Shown here piece after piece: positions 1 to 6,447 of a DNA stretch of 7,944 bases. This DNA comes from Bacillota bacterium (GTDB taxonomy: Bacteria > Bacillota > Clostridia > Oscillospirales > Acutalibacteraceae). Under the pieces are notes generated by a model that searched no databases, was not told the DNA's origin, and was given only the letters and a program-made list of their open reading frames with translations. Where the stretch lies: positions 1 to 7,944 of the forward strand of contig JAEWRF010000025.1 in NCBI GenBank assembly GCA_023460155.1. The letters are read 5' to 3'. Position numbers and translations under genes: made by a program. How positions within the stretch are numbered: position 1 is the first letter of the stretch; the number at the start of each line of letters is the position of its first letter.

Positions 1-743
1 ACCATCTCCTGCGCTTCCCGGTTTCCTTCCGCCGTTACTGCAGAGGGGTACAGATTGACGACCTTTCCCTGACCACGCAGACGGATCAACGCATAGACCG
101 CCGCAAGAATCTGGCCGCCTTCAAAGCCGGCAACGGCAAACGGGAGCCCGAATTTCTCCGCCAGAGGGCGGAAGATATCGCTGCCAGTTATAACGCTGAC
201 ATGGCCGGGAGCGATAAAGCCGTCCACGCCTCCCTGGTTGGAGCAGATCCAGTCGATAACCCGAGGCATCGTTTTCAGAGAAGAAAGAATTTTTACGTTG
301 TGCATTCCCGCTTCTTCCGCTTCCTTTAAGAGCAGCGCGTAAAGCGGCGCGGTCGTTTCAAAGCCGACCGCCGCGAAAATGTAATTCCGGTCCGGATCTT
401 CGGCGGCCAGACGGAGCGTGTCCATCGGCGAATAGGCCATGCGGACGTTCCCTCCGCCCGCCTTTGCGTCGTACAGGCTGTGCTCACTGCCCCGCACGCG
501 CATCATATCCCCAAATGTAACGACGACATTTTTCTGATTAAGCGAAAGCTCAACCAGTTTGTCGATATAGGCGGAAACCGTCACGCAGACGGGGCAGCCG
601 GGACCGGAAATCAGGCGAAGCTTCGGCGACAGCATATCCGCGATCCCGCATTTGGAAATCTGGGCCGTATGCGTACCGCATACCTCCATCAAACGAAGCT
701 CAGGCCCGTCGTAATTCTTCAGAAAGGAGAGAAAATCCGTCAT
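1..743 (-). CDS. hypD: HypD, hydrogenase maturation Fe-S scaffold (3' end cut by window edge)
   Basis: HypD forms the HypCD scaffold on which the Fe(CN)2CO group of [NiFe] hydrogenases is assembled in the cytoplasm. Translating the minus strand from the ATG at 743-741 gives 247 residues with no stop before the left edge. Family members are usually about 350-380 residues, so roughly a third is missing, including the C-terminal [4Fe-4S] ligand cysteines. Visible signatures are CGTHT at residues 22-26, GPGCPVC at 47-53, GFETTAP at 127-133, PGHVS at 179-183 and GFEGGQ at 206-211. C22, C50 and C53 match the essential cysteines of characterised HypD proteins, with the same 28-residue spacing from the first to the second. 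The start overlaps the hypC stop by four bases (ATGA), which suggests translational coupling. The family call is certain; only the C-terminus is unseen. Confidence 0.97.
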   Translation of the reverse strand, partial: MTDFLSFLKNYDGPELRLMEVCGTHTAQISKCGIADMLSPKLRLISGPGCPVCVTVSAYIDKLVELSLNQKNVVVTFGDMMRVRGSEHSLYDAKAGGGNVRMAYSPMDTLRLAAEDPDRNYIFAAVGFETTAPLYALLLKEAEEAGMHNVKILSSLKTMPRVIDWICSNQGGVDGFIAPGHVSVITGSDIFRPLAEKFGLPFAVAGFEGGQILAAVYALIRLRGQGKVVNLYPSAVTAEGNREAQEM

Positions 744-952
744 AGTTCTTTCATTTCCCTCAGCAATTCTTCAATTTCATTGCTTTCCTCTTTGCTCAGC
801 ACCTGAAGAATACACCCGGCGTGCACCAGCACGCGGTCGCCCGGTCTGACCTTTACAAGACCGGCTTCCGCCTCCAGCGTATTGCCTTCAAAATCGACCG
901 TTGCGGTTCTTCCATTCAGTTTCAGTACCTTACCCGGCAATGCCACACACAT
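740..952 (-). CDS. hypC: HypC/HybG-family hydrogenase maturation chaperone
   Basis: This small 70-residue protein is a chaperone that binds HypD during assembly of Fe(CN)2CO and then delivers the iron unit to the hydrogenase large subunit. It opens with MCVALPGKV, the family signature, in which Cys2 becomes N-terminal after methionine removal and contacts the iron. It continues with a short beta-barrel domain containing GDRVLVHAG (residues 38-46; His44 is the usual conserved histidine) and ends in an acidic helix (about 53-70). The reading frame extends upstream to 1087, but the ATG at 952 is chosen because the family signature starts there and AAAGGA lies seven bases upstream. The stop at 742-740 overlaps the hypD start. 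With one hydrogenase visible in the window, its client is most likely EchE (inference). Confidence 0.97.
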   Translation of the reverse strand: MCVALPGKVLKLNGRTATVDFEGNTLEAEAGLVKVRPGDRVLVHAGCILQVLSKEESNEIEELLREMKEL

Positions 953-959
953 ATTGTTT

Positions 960-965
960 TCCTTT
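960..965 (-). promoter_or_regulatory. Ribosome binding site of hypC
   Basis: AAAGGA on the minus strand lies seven bases before the ATG at 952. It lies in the 33-base gap after the hypF stop and fixes the short HypC start rather than an upstream one. Confidence 0.75.
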
Positions 966-986
966 CCAAGCCAGTGGGGAATATTG

Positions 987-3236
987 TTATGATTTGAACT
1001 CTTTCCGCGCGCAGATCCACGCCTGACCGAGGCAGAGCCCGCCGTCGTTTGATGGGACGGCGGAATTGAGAAACACCTCGAAGCCATCCGATTTCAGGCG
1101 GTCCGTGCAGCCTTCCAGCAGCAGGAGATTCGCGAACACCCCGCCGCTGAGCGCCACGCGATTTTCACCGGTTTCTTCCCGGAGCCTTCGGCATACTTCA
1201 GCAACTGCGCTGCAGATCGCCTCGTGAAATCCGAACGCAGCCGAACCGGCGGAAGCGCCCTGCTCCGAAGCCCGAAGAATCTGCGAAATCAGATCAAGCT
1301 GATCGAGCAAAAGCGAACCGTCTTCCCCCGGAATGATTCGGAAGCAAAGCGGATATGCCGCCCCTCCCCGCGTCTTTTGCTCCTGAGCAGCGTTTTCCAG
1401 TGCAATGGCGCATTCACCCTCATAGGTGTTCTTTTCGCGAATTTGAAGCAGCGCGCTCACCGCATCGAACAGCCTGCCCATGCTGGAGCTTTCCGCGGTA
1501 TTAATCTTCTGCTCCAGCGCGGCGGAAATCAGAGGGAAGTTTTCACCGCCGAATTTCAGTCCAAGCGCATGTCGGTAACAGTCGGCTAAAAGCGATGCGT
1601 TTACGGCGGCGGCGTCCCCGCCGCAAAGCGGAATCCGGTTTAAATGGGCTTTTCGGTCAAACTCCGCTCCCCGGCACAGCAAAAATTCGCCGCCCCAAAC
1701 GGTTCCGTCCGTACCAAATCCCGTTCCGTCGAACACCACGCCGATACAGCTCTCCAGTCCATGCTCCGCCATAACGGAAGCCGCATGCGCGTGATGATGC
1801 TGGATTTCAATCAGTTGTCCCTTTGCGGCTTCGCGCGCAAAGCGCGACGAAAGATATCCCGGGTGAAGGTCGCAGGCAACAATTTCCGGGGCAATCCCGA
1901 AAATCCGCTCCATTCGTTCCATTCCATCCCGGTAATTCCGGAAAGCACGGCTGCTTTCCAGATCGCCAAAATACTGGCTGACATAGGCGTTCCGCCCGCT
2001 GAAAAGGCAAAAGCTGCTTTTCAGGTCGCCGCCCATGGCAAGGATGGGGCGAGGTGCGGGCTCGTTCATACGGATTGGAAGCGGAACATAGCCCCGACTC
2101 CGGCGGAGAATCTGGGTCGAACCGCAGGCGATGCGCGCGACGGAATCATCCTGCGGAGCAACAATCTCACGCGTATGATAAAGAACGCCGGCAAGTTCGG
2201 GGGAATTCCAATCCAGCGCGTCACCGTCACGATACAGAATCGGTTCGGAGGTCGGATTCGCGCTGGTCATCACAAGCGGTCCGCACGCCTCGGTCAGCAT
2301 CTGATGCAGCCCCGTGCAGGGAAGGAAGGCACCGAGACTCCGGCTCTCGCCGCTGACTTCCGCGCAGAACGGCCGAAGTACCTCCCGAAGCAAAACAATC
2401 GGGCGGGCGGAGGAAGTAAGAAGCTTCTCCTCCCGCGGAGCAACCGCGCAGACTTCGCGGATGCTTTCAAGATTGGGGAACATTACGGCAAAGGGCTTCT
2501 TTTCACGGCCCTTCAGCAGACGCAGACACCGCACTGCCTTCGGATCGGTCGGCAGGCAAGCCAGCTGGTAGCCCCCCACCCCCTTCAGCGCCAGAACGGA
2601 GCCGCATTTCAGGAGCTCCTCCGCTCGCTGAAACGCCTCTTCCTTTTGGAAAAGCTCGCCCTCCTGTGTCCGAAGCAGAAGCTGTGGACCGCAGTCGTGG
2701 CAGGAGATTGTCTGCGCGTGCCTTCTCCTGCCTTCTCCGTATTCCTCAGCACAGGGAGCGCACATGGGGAAATCGGCCATTGCCGTATTTTCGCGGTCGT
2801 AAGGCAGCGCTTTCAGAATGCTGTAGCGAGGCCCGCAGGAAGCACAGCTGATAAACGGATAGCGGTATCTTCGGTTGTTCGGATCGGAAAGCTCTTTTTC
2901 GCATGTTTCACACATGGGAAGATCCGGCGGAAATACAGGCGGGCCGAAATCATTCGCCACATCGGCGCTGCTCTCAATAATCCGGAAGGAATCAAAAGGC
3001 AGATCCGGAAGGATTTCCTCCCGAATCTGCAGTACGGCGGAGCCTTCCGGCCCATTTTCCCGCAGAAAGCGGGAGAAACCCGAAACGGCCCGGTCTTCTC
3101 CGGAGACAAGGATTTCCACCAGGCCTCCGCTGTTTTTAACGGTTCCGGTCAGGCCGCAGCTGCGCGCGTGCTCCGCCACAAAGGGGCGGTAGCCGACGCC
3201 CTGAACGACTCCGAAAACGGTAAGATGCAATGTCAT
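987..3236 (-). CDS. hypF: HypF, carbamoyltransferase for the cyanide ligands of [NiFe] hydrogenase
   Basis: HypF uses carbamoyl phosphate and ATP to place a carbamoyl group on the C-terminal cysteine of HypE, the precursor of the active-site cyanides. From the ATG at 3236 it has 749 residues, a normal family length. Domains in order are: acylphosphatase (about 1-90; GVVQGVGYRPF at 9-19, with catalytic pair Arg17 and Asn35); two zinc fingers (Cys109/112/131/134 and Cys159/162/179/182); a YrdC-like domain (about 195-385; KGVGGYQL at 218-225, SANP at 325-328); and a Kae1-like domain (about 395-749; HHHAH at 480-484, DGTGFGTDGT at 503-512, SNDGG near 729-733). A GTG at 3275, directly after the echF stop and ten bases from AAGGA, would add 13 residues. 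I prefer the ATG because the acylphosphatase strand starts there, though its own ribosome site is weak (GGA). The second zinc finger and one Kae1 motif depart from consensus. Confidence 0.96.
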   Translation of the reverse strand: MTLHLTVFGVVQGVGYRPFVAEHARSCGLTGTVKNSGGLVEILVSGEDRAVSGFSRFLRENGPEGSAVLQIREEILPDLPFDSFRIIESSADVANDFGPPVFPPDLPMCETCEKELSDPNNRRYRYPFISCASCGPRYSILKALPYDRENTAMADFPMCAPCAEEYGEGRRRHAQTISCHDCGPQLLLRTQEGELFQKEEAFQRAEELLKCGSVLALKGVGGYQLACLPTDPKAVRCLRLLKGREKKPFAVMFPNLESIREVCAVAPREEKLLTSSARPIVLLREVLRPFCAEVSGESRSLGAFLPCTGLHQMLTEACGPLVMTSANPTSEPILYRDGDALDWNSPELAGVLYHTREIVAPQDDSVARIACGSTQILRRSRGYVPLPIRMNEPAPRPILAMGGDLKSSFCLFSGRNAYVSQYFGDLESSRAFRNYRDGMERMERIFGIAPEIVACDLHPGYLSSRFAREAAKGQLIEIQHHHAHAASVMAEHGLESCIGVVFDGTGFGTDGTVWGGEFLLCRGAEFDRKAHLNRIPLCGGDAAAVNASLLADCYRHALGLKFGGENFPLISAALEQKINTAESSSMGRLFDAVSALLQIREKNTYEGECAIALENAAQEQKTRGGAAYPLCFRIIPGEDGSLLLDQLDLISQILRASEQGASAGSAAFGFHEAICSAVAEVCRRLREETGENRVALSGGVFANLLLLEGCTDRLKSDGFEVFLNSAVPSNDGGLCLGQAWICARKEFKS

Positions 3237-3275
3237 AGAATTTTCCGATTTCCGCCGCAGAACAGCATTGGGCAC

Positions 3276-3659
3276 TCAGGTTTCATCCTTCGGTGCCTTC
3301 GGCTCCTCCGGTACCTCCGGCGGCTGCTGCGTAAAGGAAGCGGACTTCTTCTCCGCGGCCGGCTCCGTATAACTCTGCTTCATGGAAAGGCATTTCTTCG
3401 GGCAGCTTTCCACGCAGTAGCCGCACTGAATGCAGCCGTACGGGTCGATCGCCCAGGTTTTCGACGCACGGTCCACCGTGATCGTCCCGGTCGGGCACTT
3501 TTTGGAGCAAAGGCCGCAGAAAACGCACACGTCGATATTATTTTCAATGTGTCCCCTCGTGCGGGCGGGATATTCCCTCGGTTTGAAGGGATACGGGCGG
3601 GTGGCGGGAGCAGAAAATAGATTGCGCAGTTCAATTTTTGCAAATGTAAGAAGTTTCAT
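3276..3659 (-). CDS. echF: EchF, 2x[4Fe-4S] ferredoxin-like subunit of Ech hydrogenase
   Basis: This is the polyferredoxin subunit at the electron entry side of the complex. By family knowledge it passes electrons between soluble ferredoxin and the EchC cluster on the cytoplasmic face. The 127-residue protein shows two classical CxxCxxCxxxCP motifs, at Cys45/48/51/55 and Cys76/79/82/86. The N-terminus (about 1-40) is basic and proline-containing, as in NuoI-like subunits that dock on the membrane arm. From about residue 96 it carries a Pro/Glu/Lys-rich tail with no predicted fold. The ATG at 3659 has AGAGGTG eight bases upstream, overlapping the end of echE, and the gap to echE is seven bases. 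Its place as the last structural gene matches the echABCDEF order rather than the coo order, where the ferredoxin gene lies in the middle. Confidence 0.95.
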   Translation of the reverse strand: MKLLTFAKIELRNLFSAPATRPYPFKPREYPARTRGHIENNIDVCVFCGLCSKKCPTGTITVDRASKTWAIDPYGCIQCGYCVESCPKKCLSMKQSYTEPAAEKKSASFTQQPPEVPEEPKAPKDET

Positions 3660-3666
3660 TGTTCGT

Positions 3667-4746
3667 TCACCTCTCGGTACAGCTGATGCACGGATCGATG
3701 GTCAGAACCATCATCGGCACATCGGCAAACTGGCAGCCCTTCAGCATTTCCGCCATAGCGGGAATATTTGCAAAGGTTGGGGTACGGACACGGACACGGT
3801 CGAGGAATTTCGTCCCGTTTGCTTTCACGTAATAGATTGCTTCCCCGCGCGGCTGCTCCAGACGCATGAAATGTTCACCGGACGGGAAACCCTTCACCGG
3901 TGTTGCAGTCGGCCCGTCCGGAATCTTCTCAATCGCCTGACGAATGATGTCAATCGACTGGTAAATTTCACGGATGCGGACATCGCAACGGGCAAAGCAA
4001 TCGCCCTCTTTGCTTGTGATGGATTCAAACTCAATCTGCGGATAGGCGGCGTAGCCCGTATAGCGCATATCGCGGTCTATGCCGCTTGCGCGCAGGAACG
4101 GACCACAGGCGCCGAGTTCTTCCGCCTGTGCGGCAGAAAGATAGCCGACTCCGCGCAGACGGGAAATAACCGCCTCATTCTCAAGAAAGGTTTTTGCGAT
4201 TTCCTGAACCTGCTTCTTCAGGTCAAGAAGCGTCGGCACAAAGCTCTTCAGCAGATCGTTGTCGACGTCCTTGCGGAACCCGCCGATCGTATTAATGGAA
4301 GAAATCAGACGGCCGCCGCTCGAAGCTTCGACCATATCAAGAATCTTCTCACGGATTTTCCAGCTCTCCATGAACAGGCTTTCGAATCCGAATGCATCGG
4401 CCAGCAGCCCGAGCCAAAGCAAATGGCTGTGCAGACGGGAAAGTTCGCAGCCGACCGTACGAAGGAACTTCGCGCGGTCCGGAATCTCGACGTTCATGAT
4501 GTGCTCGACAGCCTCGCAGTAGCCCATGCCGTGCATAAAGCTGCAAATGCCGCAGATCCGTTCGGCTACGAATACATATTGATTAAAATCCTTGATTTCC
4601 ACGAGCTTTTCAAGACCTCTGTGGATAAAACCGATGGAAGGAATGGCTTCCACCACTTTTTCGTCCTCCAGAACCAGATCAAGATGGATCGGTTCCGGCA
4701 GCACCGGATGCTGCGGACCAAAAGGGACGACGCTGCGTGTTGACAT
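3667..4746 (-). CDS. echE: EchE, [NiFe] hydrogenase large (catalytic) subunit
   Basis: This is the catalytic subunit, homologous to the 49-kDa NuoD subunit of complex I, where protons are reduced to H2 or H2 is oxidised. It has 359 residues, starting MSTRSVVPFGPQHP, the usual group 4 opening. The Ni ligands are visible as RICGIC (Cys65 and Cys68) and DPCISC (Cys353 and Cys356), which separates it from NuoD, where these cysteines are lost. SINTIGGFRKDV in the middle matches the NuoD/EchE family. The frame continues upstream to 4818, but the ATG at 4746 is preferred: AGGAGG lies nine bases ahead and the family N-terminus begins there. The protein stops right after Arg359 of DPCxxCxxR, so there is no C-terminal peptide to cleave. 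It depends on HypC, HypD and HypF encoded downstream for its iron centre. Confidence 0.97.
   Translation of the reverse strand: MSTRSVVPFGPQHPVLPEPIHLDLVLEDEKVVEAIPSIGFIHRGLEKLVEIKDFNQYVFVAERICGICSFMHGMGYCEAVEHIMNVEIPDRAKFLRTVGCELSRLHSHLLWLGLLADAFGFESLFMESWKIREKILDMVEASSGGRLISSINTIGGFRKDVDNDLLKSFVPTLLDLKKQVQEIAKTFLENEAVISRLRGVGYLSAAQAEELGACGPFLRASGIDRDMRYTGYAAYPQIEFESITSKEGDCFARCDVRIREIYQSIDIIRQAIEKIPDGPTATPVKGFPSGEHFMRLEQPRGEAIYYVKANGTKFLDRVRVRTPTFANIPAMAEMLKGCQFADVPMMVLTIDPCISCTER
3668..3674 (-). promoter_or_regulatory. Ribosome binding site of echF, overlapping the echE stop
   Basis: AGAGGTG lies eight bases before the echF ATG at 3659. Its last two bases are the first two of the echE TGA, so ribosomes ending echE sit on the echF initiation site. 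Confidence 0.75.
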
Positions 4747-4755
4747 GTGGTTATT

Positions 4756-4761
4756 CCTCCT
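4756..4761 (-). promoter_or_regulatory. Ribosome binding site of echE, overlapping the echD stop
   Basis: A perfect AGGAGG lies nine bases before the ATG at 4746. It shares two bases with the echD TAG stop (4762-4760). This decides the echE start over the upstream in-frame start at 4818, which lies inside echD. Confidence 0.85.
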
Positions 4762-5110
4762 ACGATTCTTTATAGGGCGTTTTCTTTTCGGTGCGGTACA
4801 GGTTGCCCTTAAAGTCAACCGTCATCATGCTGAACGAGGTACCGAAAAGATCGTGAATCTCATTTTCGTACAGGTAAGCGGAGGGGTAAATGTGGCTGAC
4901 GCTGGCGACTTCCTTCCCATCCTCCACGGTAAAACGCAGCCCGAGGTGATCGTAGCCCTTGCCCAGGGAATACAGAATTTCATTTCCTTCCTTGGTGCGG
5001 GTCGCGCAGATCTGGATCAGGCGGTAACCGTCATCCTTGCGTTTTCCCACTTCTTCCAGAATAGAATCGGGCGATACCGCGATAATTTCACTGTTTATCT
5101 CAATAACCAT
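4760..5110 (-). CDS. echD: EchD, NuoC-like (30-kDa subunit family) subunit of Ech hydrogenase
   Basis: This is a small hydrophilic subunit related to the 30-kDa NuoC subunit of complex I. It carries no cofactor ligands, and by family knowledge it sits beside EchE in the soluble arm. The 116-residue protein shows the NuoC signature region at about 75-90, with YENEIHDLFG at 81-90, followed by a short C-terminal segment ending in KKTPYKES. The length suits the short Ech/Coo form and is shorter than bacterial NuoC. The ATG at 5110 follows the echC stop by two bases and has AGGAGGT six bases upstream, inside the last echC codons. Sequence similarity in this family is low apart from the signature, so the call rests on the motif plus its position between echC and echE. 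Confidence 0.92.
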   Translation of the reverse strand: MVIEINSEIIAVSPDSILEEVGKRKDDGYRLIQICATRTKEGNEILYSLGKGYDHLGLRFTVEDGKEVASVSHIYPSAYLYENEIHDLFGTSFSMMTVDFKGNLYRTEKKTPYKES

Positions 5111-5112
5111 GC

Positions 5113-5559
5113 TCAGACCTCCTGCTCTTTGCCGTTCTGGATGGCTTCGCGCTTTTTATCGAGCAGAGCCACCGCCTTGACGACGCCGTCCATAATGGCC
5201 TCCGGCCTTGCGGCGCATCCGGGAACATAGATATCCACCGGGATCACTTTGTCTGTTCCGCCGAGAATGTTGTAGCACTCTTTGAAGATTCCGCCGTTGC
5301 AGGCACAGATTCCGACCGCTACGACAACCTTCGGACTCGGCATCTGAGCGTAAAGCTGCTCTACTACCGATTTGTTCTGGCTGTTGATCCCGCCCGTGAT
5401 CAGGAGGATATCGGCGTGCTTCGGGTTGCCGGTATTGATAATGCCGAAGCGTTCCACATCGTACAGCGGGGTAAGGCAGGCCAGAACTTCGATGTCGCAT
5501 CCGTTGCAGCTTGAGCCGTCGTAATGCAGCAGCCAGGGTGATTTCGATATTTTAGCCAT
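5113..5559 (-). CDS. echC: EchC, NuoB-like small subunit with proximal [4Fe-4S] cluster
   Basis: This is the hydrogenase small subunit, homologous to NuoB/PSST. Its single [4Fe-4S] cluster passes electrons to the NiFe site in EchE. The 148-residue protein lacks a twin-arginine signal peptide, as expected for a cytoplasm-facing group 4 enzyme. Likely cluster ligands are Cys18 and Cys21 (SSCNGCDIE), Cys85 (in GICACNGG) and Cys115 (VPGCAARPEA). The CxxC start instead of the adjacent cysteine pair of NuoB and the CAARPEA ending favour a hydrogenase over complex I. Cys28, Cys87 and Cys95 are additional cysteines; Cys87 lies two residues from a ligand. The ATG at 5559 has AAGGTG ten bases upstream, and 18 bases separate it from the echB stop. 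Confidence 0.96.
   Translation of the reverse strand: MAKISKSPWLLHYDGSSCNGCDIEVLACLTPLYDVERFGIINTGNPKHADILLITGGINSQNKSVVEQLYAQMPSPKVVVAVGICACNGGIFKECYNILGGTDKVIPVDIYVPGCAARPEAIMDGVVKAVALLDKKREAIQNGKEQEV
5117..5123 (-). promoter_or_regulatory. Ribosome binding site of echD, inside the end of echC
   Basis: AGGAGGT lies six bases before the echD ATG at 5110 and is part of the last codons of echC. This arrangement suits coupled translation of two subunits needed in equal amounts. Confidence 0.8.
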
Positions 5560-5569
5560 TCGAATTTCG

Positions 5570-5575
5570 CACCTT
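5570..5575 (-). promoter_or_regulatory. Ribosome binding site of echC
   Basis: AAGGTG lies ten bases before the echC ATG at 5559, just after the echB TGA (5580-5578). A second purine stretch (GAGG) overlaps that stop codon. Confidence 0.6.
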
Positions 5576-5577
5576 CC

Positions 5578-6447
5578 TCAATGATGAATCATAGTCAGAA
5601 CCAGCAGGTTGATCCCGCCGGCGACCAGAGTAACAATCCAGGTTGAGCTCAGCATCTTTTCCCATTTGACGCGGGGGAAGATGTTGTCGACCAGAACTTC
5701 AAGAAAATAAGCAAGCAGCGCAACAACCACGGCGATCGGGATGCTCCACCACTGCAGGTTGATAACGAACAGAGCGACGATGCCGAGCATCATGACATCT
5801 TCATACCAAGCGGCAAGCTCGACGAATGCGTAAATTCCACCGGAAAGCTCCTGCGTCAGTCCTTTGCTCATTTCCTGATGGGCATGATGCGAGGTGCTGA
5901 TGTCAAACGGAGATTTGCGGAACTTAATCGTCAGGATATAGAGGAAGCCGAAGAAAACACCCGGCAGAGACGCAATGGGGGAAATTCCGGCTTTGACGAT
6001 ATCGCCCACAAAGAAACTGCCTGTAGCAAGATAAAACCCGACGCCGGAAATCAGGATCATCGGCTCGTAGGTCATAATCTGCATCAGCTCGCGCTGCGCG
6101 CCCATGGAGCTGTACCGTGAGTTGGCCCTGCTAGCAGCCAGAAGCAGGAAAATTTCCGCGAGAGTCAGCGCAAAGAAGATCAGCAGCAGATCCCCGCCGG
6201 CAAAAAACACACAGCCGGTGAAAAGGACGAAGATCAGGTAGCCGCACACCAGAAAATCCTGAACGCTGTTGACAATTAAAGTCTGCTTGTTAAAAAGCTT
6301 CGCCAGATCATAGAAAGGCTGAAGCACCGGAGGACCTTGTCTGCCCTGCATGCGGGCCGCAATCTTGCGGTCCAGTCCTGCGAGAAGGCCGCCGACAAAC
6401 GGTGCAAATACCGCATAAAGTACTATTCCCAGTAATTTATCCATCAT
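5578..6447 (-). CDS. echB: EchB, NuoH-like membrane subunit of Ech hydrogenase
   Basis: EchB is the membrane anchor, homologous to NuoH/HycD, that joins the soluble hydrogenase arm to the ion-translocating antiporter subunit. The 289-residue product is very hydrophobic, with about seven or eight membrane segments (for example near 5-24, 66-83, 87-105, 130-150 and 158-174). Family motifs are RKIAARMQGRQGPP at 27-40 followed by QPFYDLAKL at 43-51, the acidic loop from SSMGAQRE to MTYEP at 113-129, and KSPFDISTSHHAHQE at 178-192. The last, rich in histidine, is typical of Ech and related hydrogenases. Two ATGs stand in tandem at 6447 and 6444. The first overlaps the echA stop as ATGA and is chosen; the second shortens the protein by one residue. 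Upstream is only a G-rich run, not a good AGGAGG, so translation probably depends on coupling to echA. Confidence 0.95.
   Translation of the reverse strand: MMDKLLGIVLYAVFAPFVGGLLAGLDRKIAARMQGRQGPPVLQPFYDLAKLFNKQTLIVNSVQDFLVCGYLIFVLFTGCVFFAGGDLLLIFFALTLAEIFLLLAASRANSRYSSMGAQRELMQIMTYEPMILISGVGFYLATGSFFVGDIVKAGISPIASLPGVFFGFLYILTIKFRKSPFDISTSHHAHQEMSKGLTQELSGGIYAFVELAAWYEDVMMLGIVALFVINLQWWSIPIAVVVALLAYFLEVLVDNIFPRVKWEKMLSSTWIVTLVAGGINLLVLTMIHH

Noticed and set aside
953..1087. A longer HypC start at 1087
   Set aside because: It would overlap hypF in another frame. The added 45 residues resemble shadow sequence, while the MCVALPGKV signature and ribosome site fix the start at 952.
3237..3275. 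A promoter or terminator in the gap between echF and hypF
   Set aside because: The 39 bases hold no convincing -35/-10 pair or stem-loop with a T run, and an in-frame GTG with a fair ribosome site suggests part of it may even be coding.
1644..3620. A 658-codon plus-strand open frame opposite hypF and echF
   Set aside because: It lies antisense to two clear protein families. Its product is rich in R, A, G and H and shows no motif. Long open frames opposite G+C-rich third-position genes are common by chance.
3430..4743. A 437-codon plus-strand open frame opposite echE and echF
   Set aside because: It is antisense to the Ni-binding large subunit gene, has no recognisable domain, and is explained as the mirror of the codon bias of echE.
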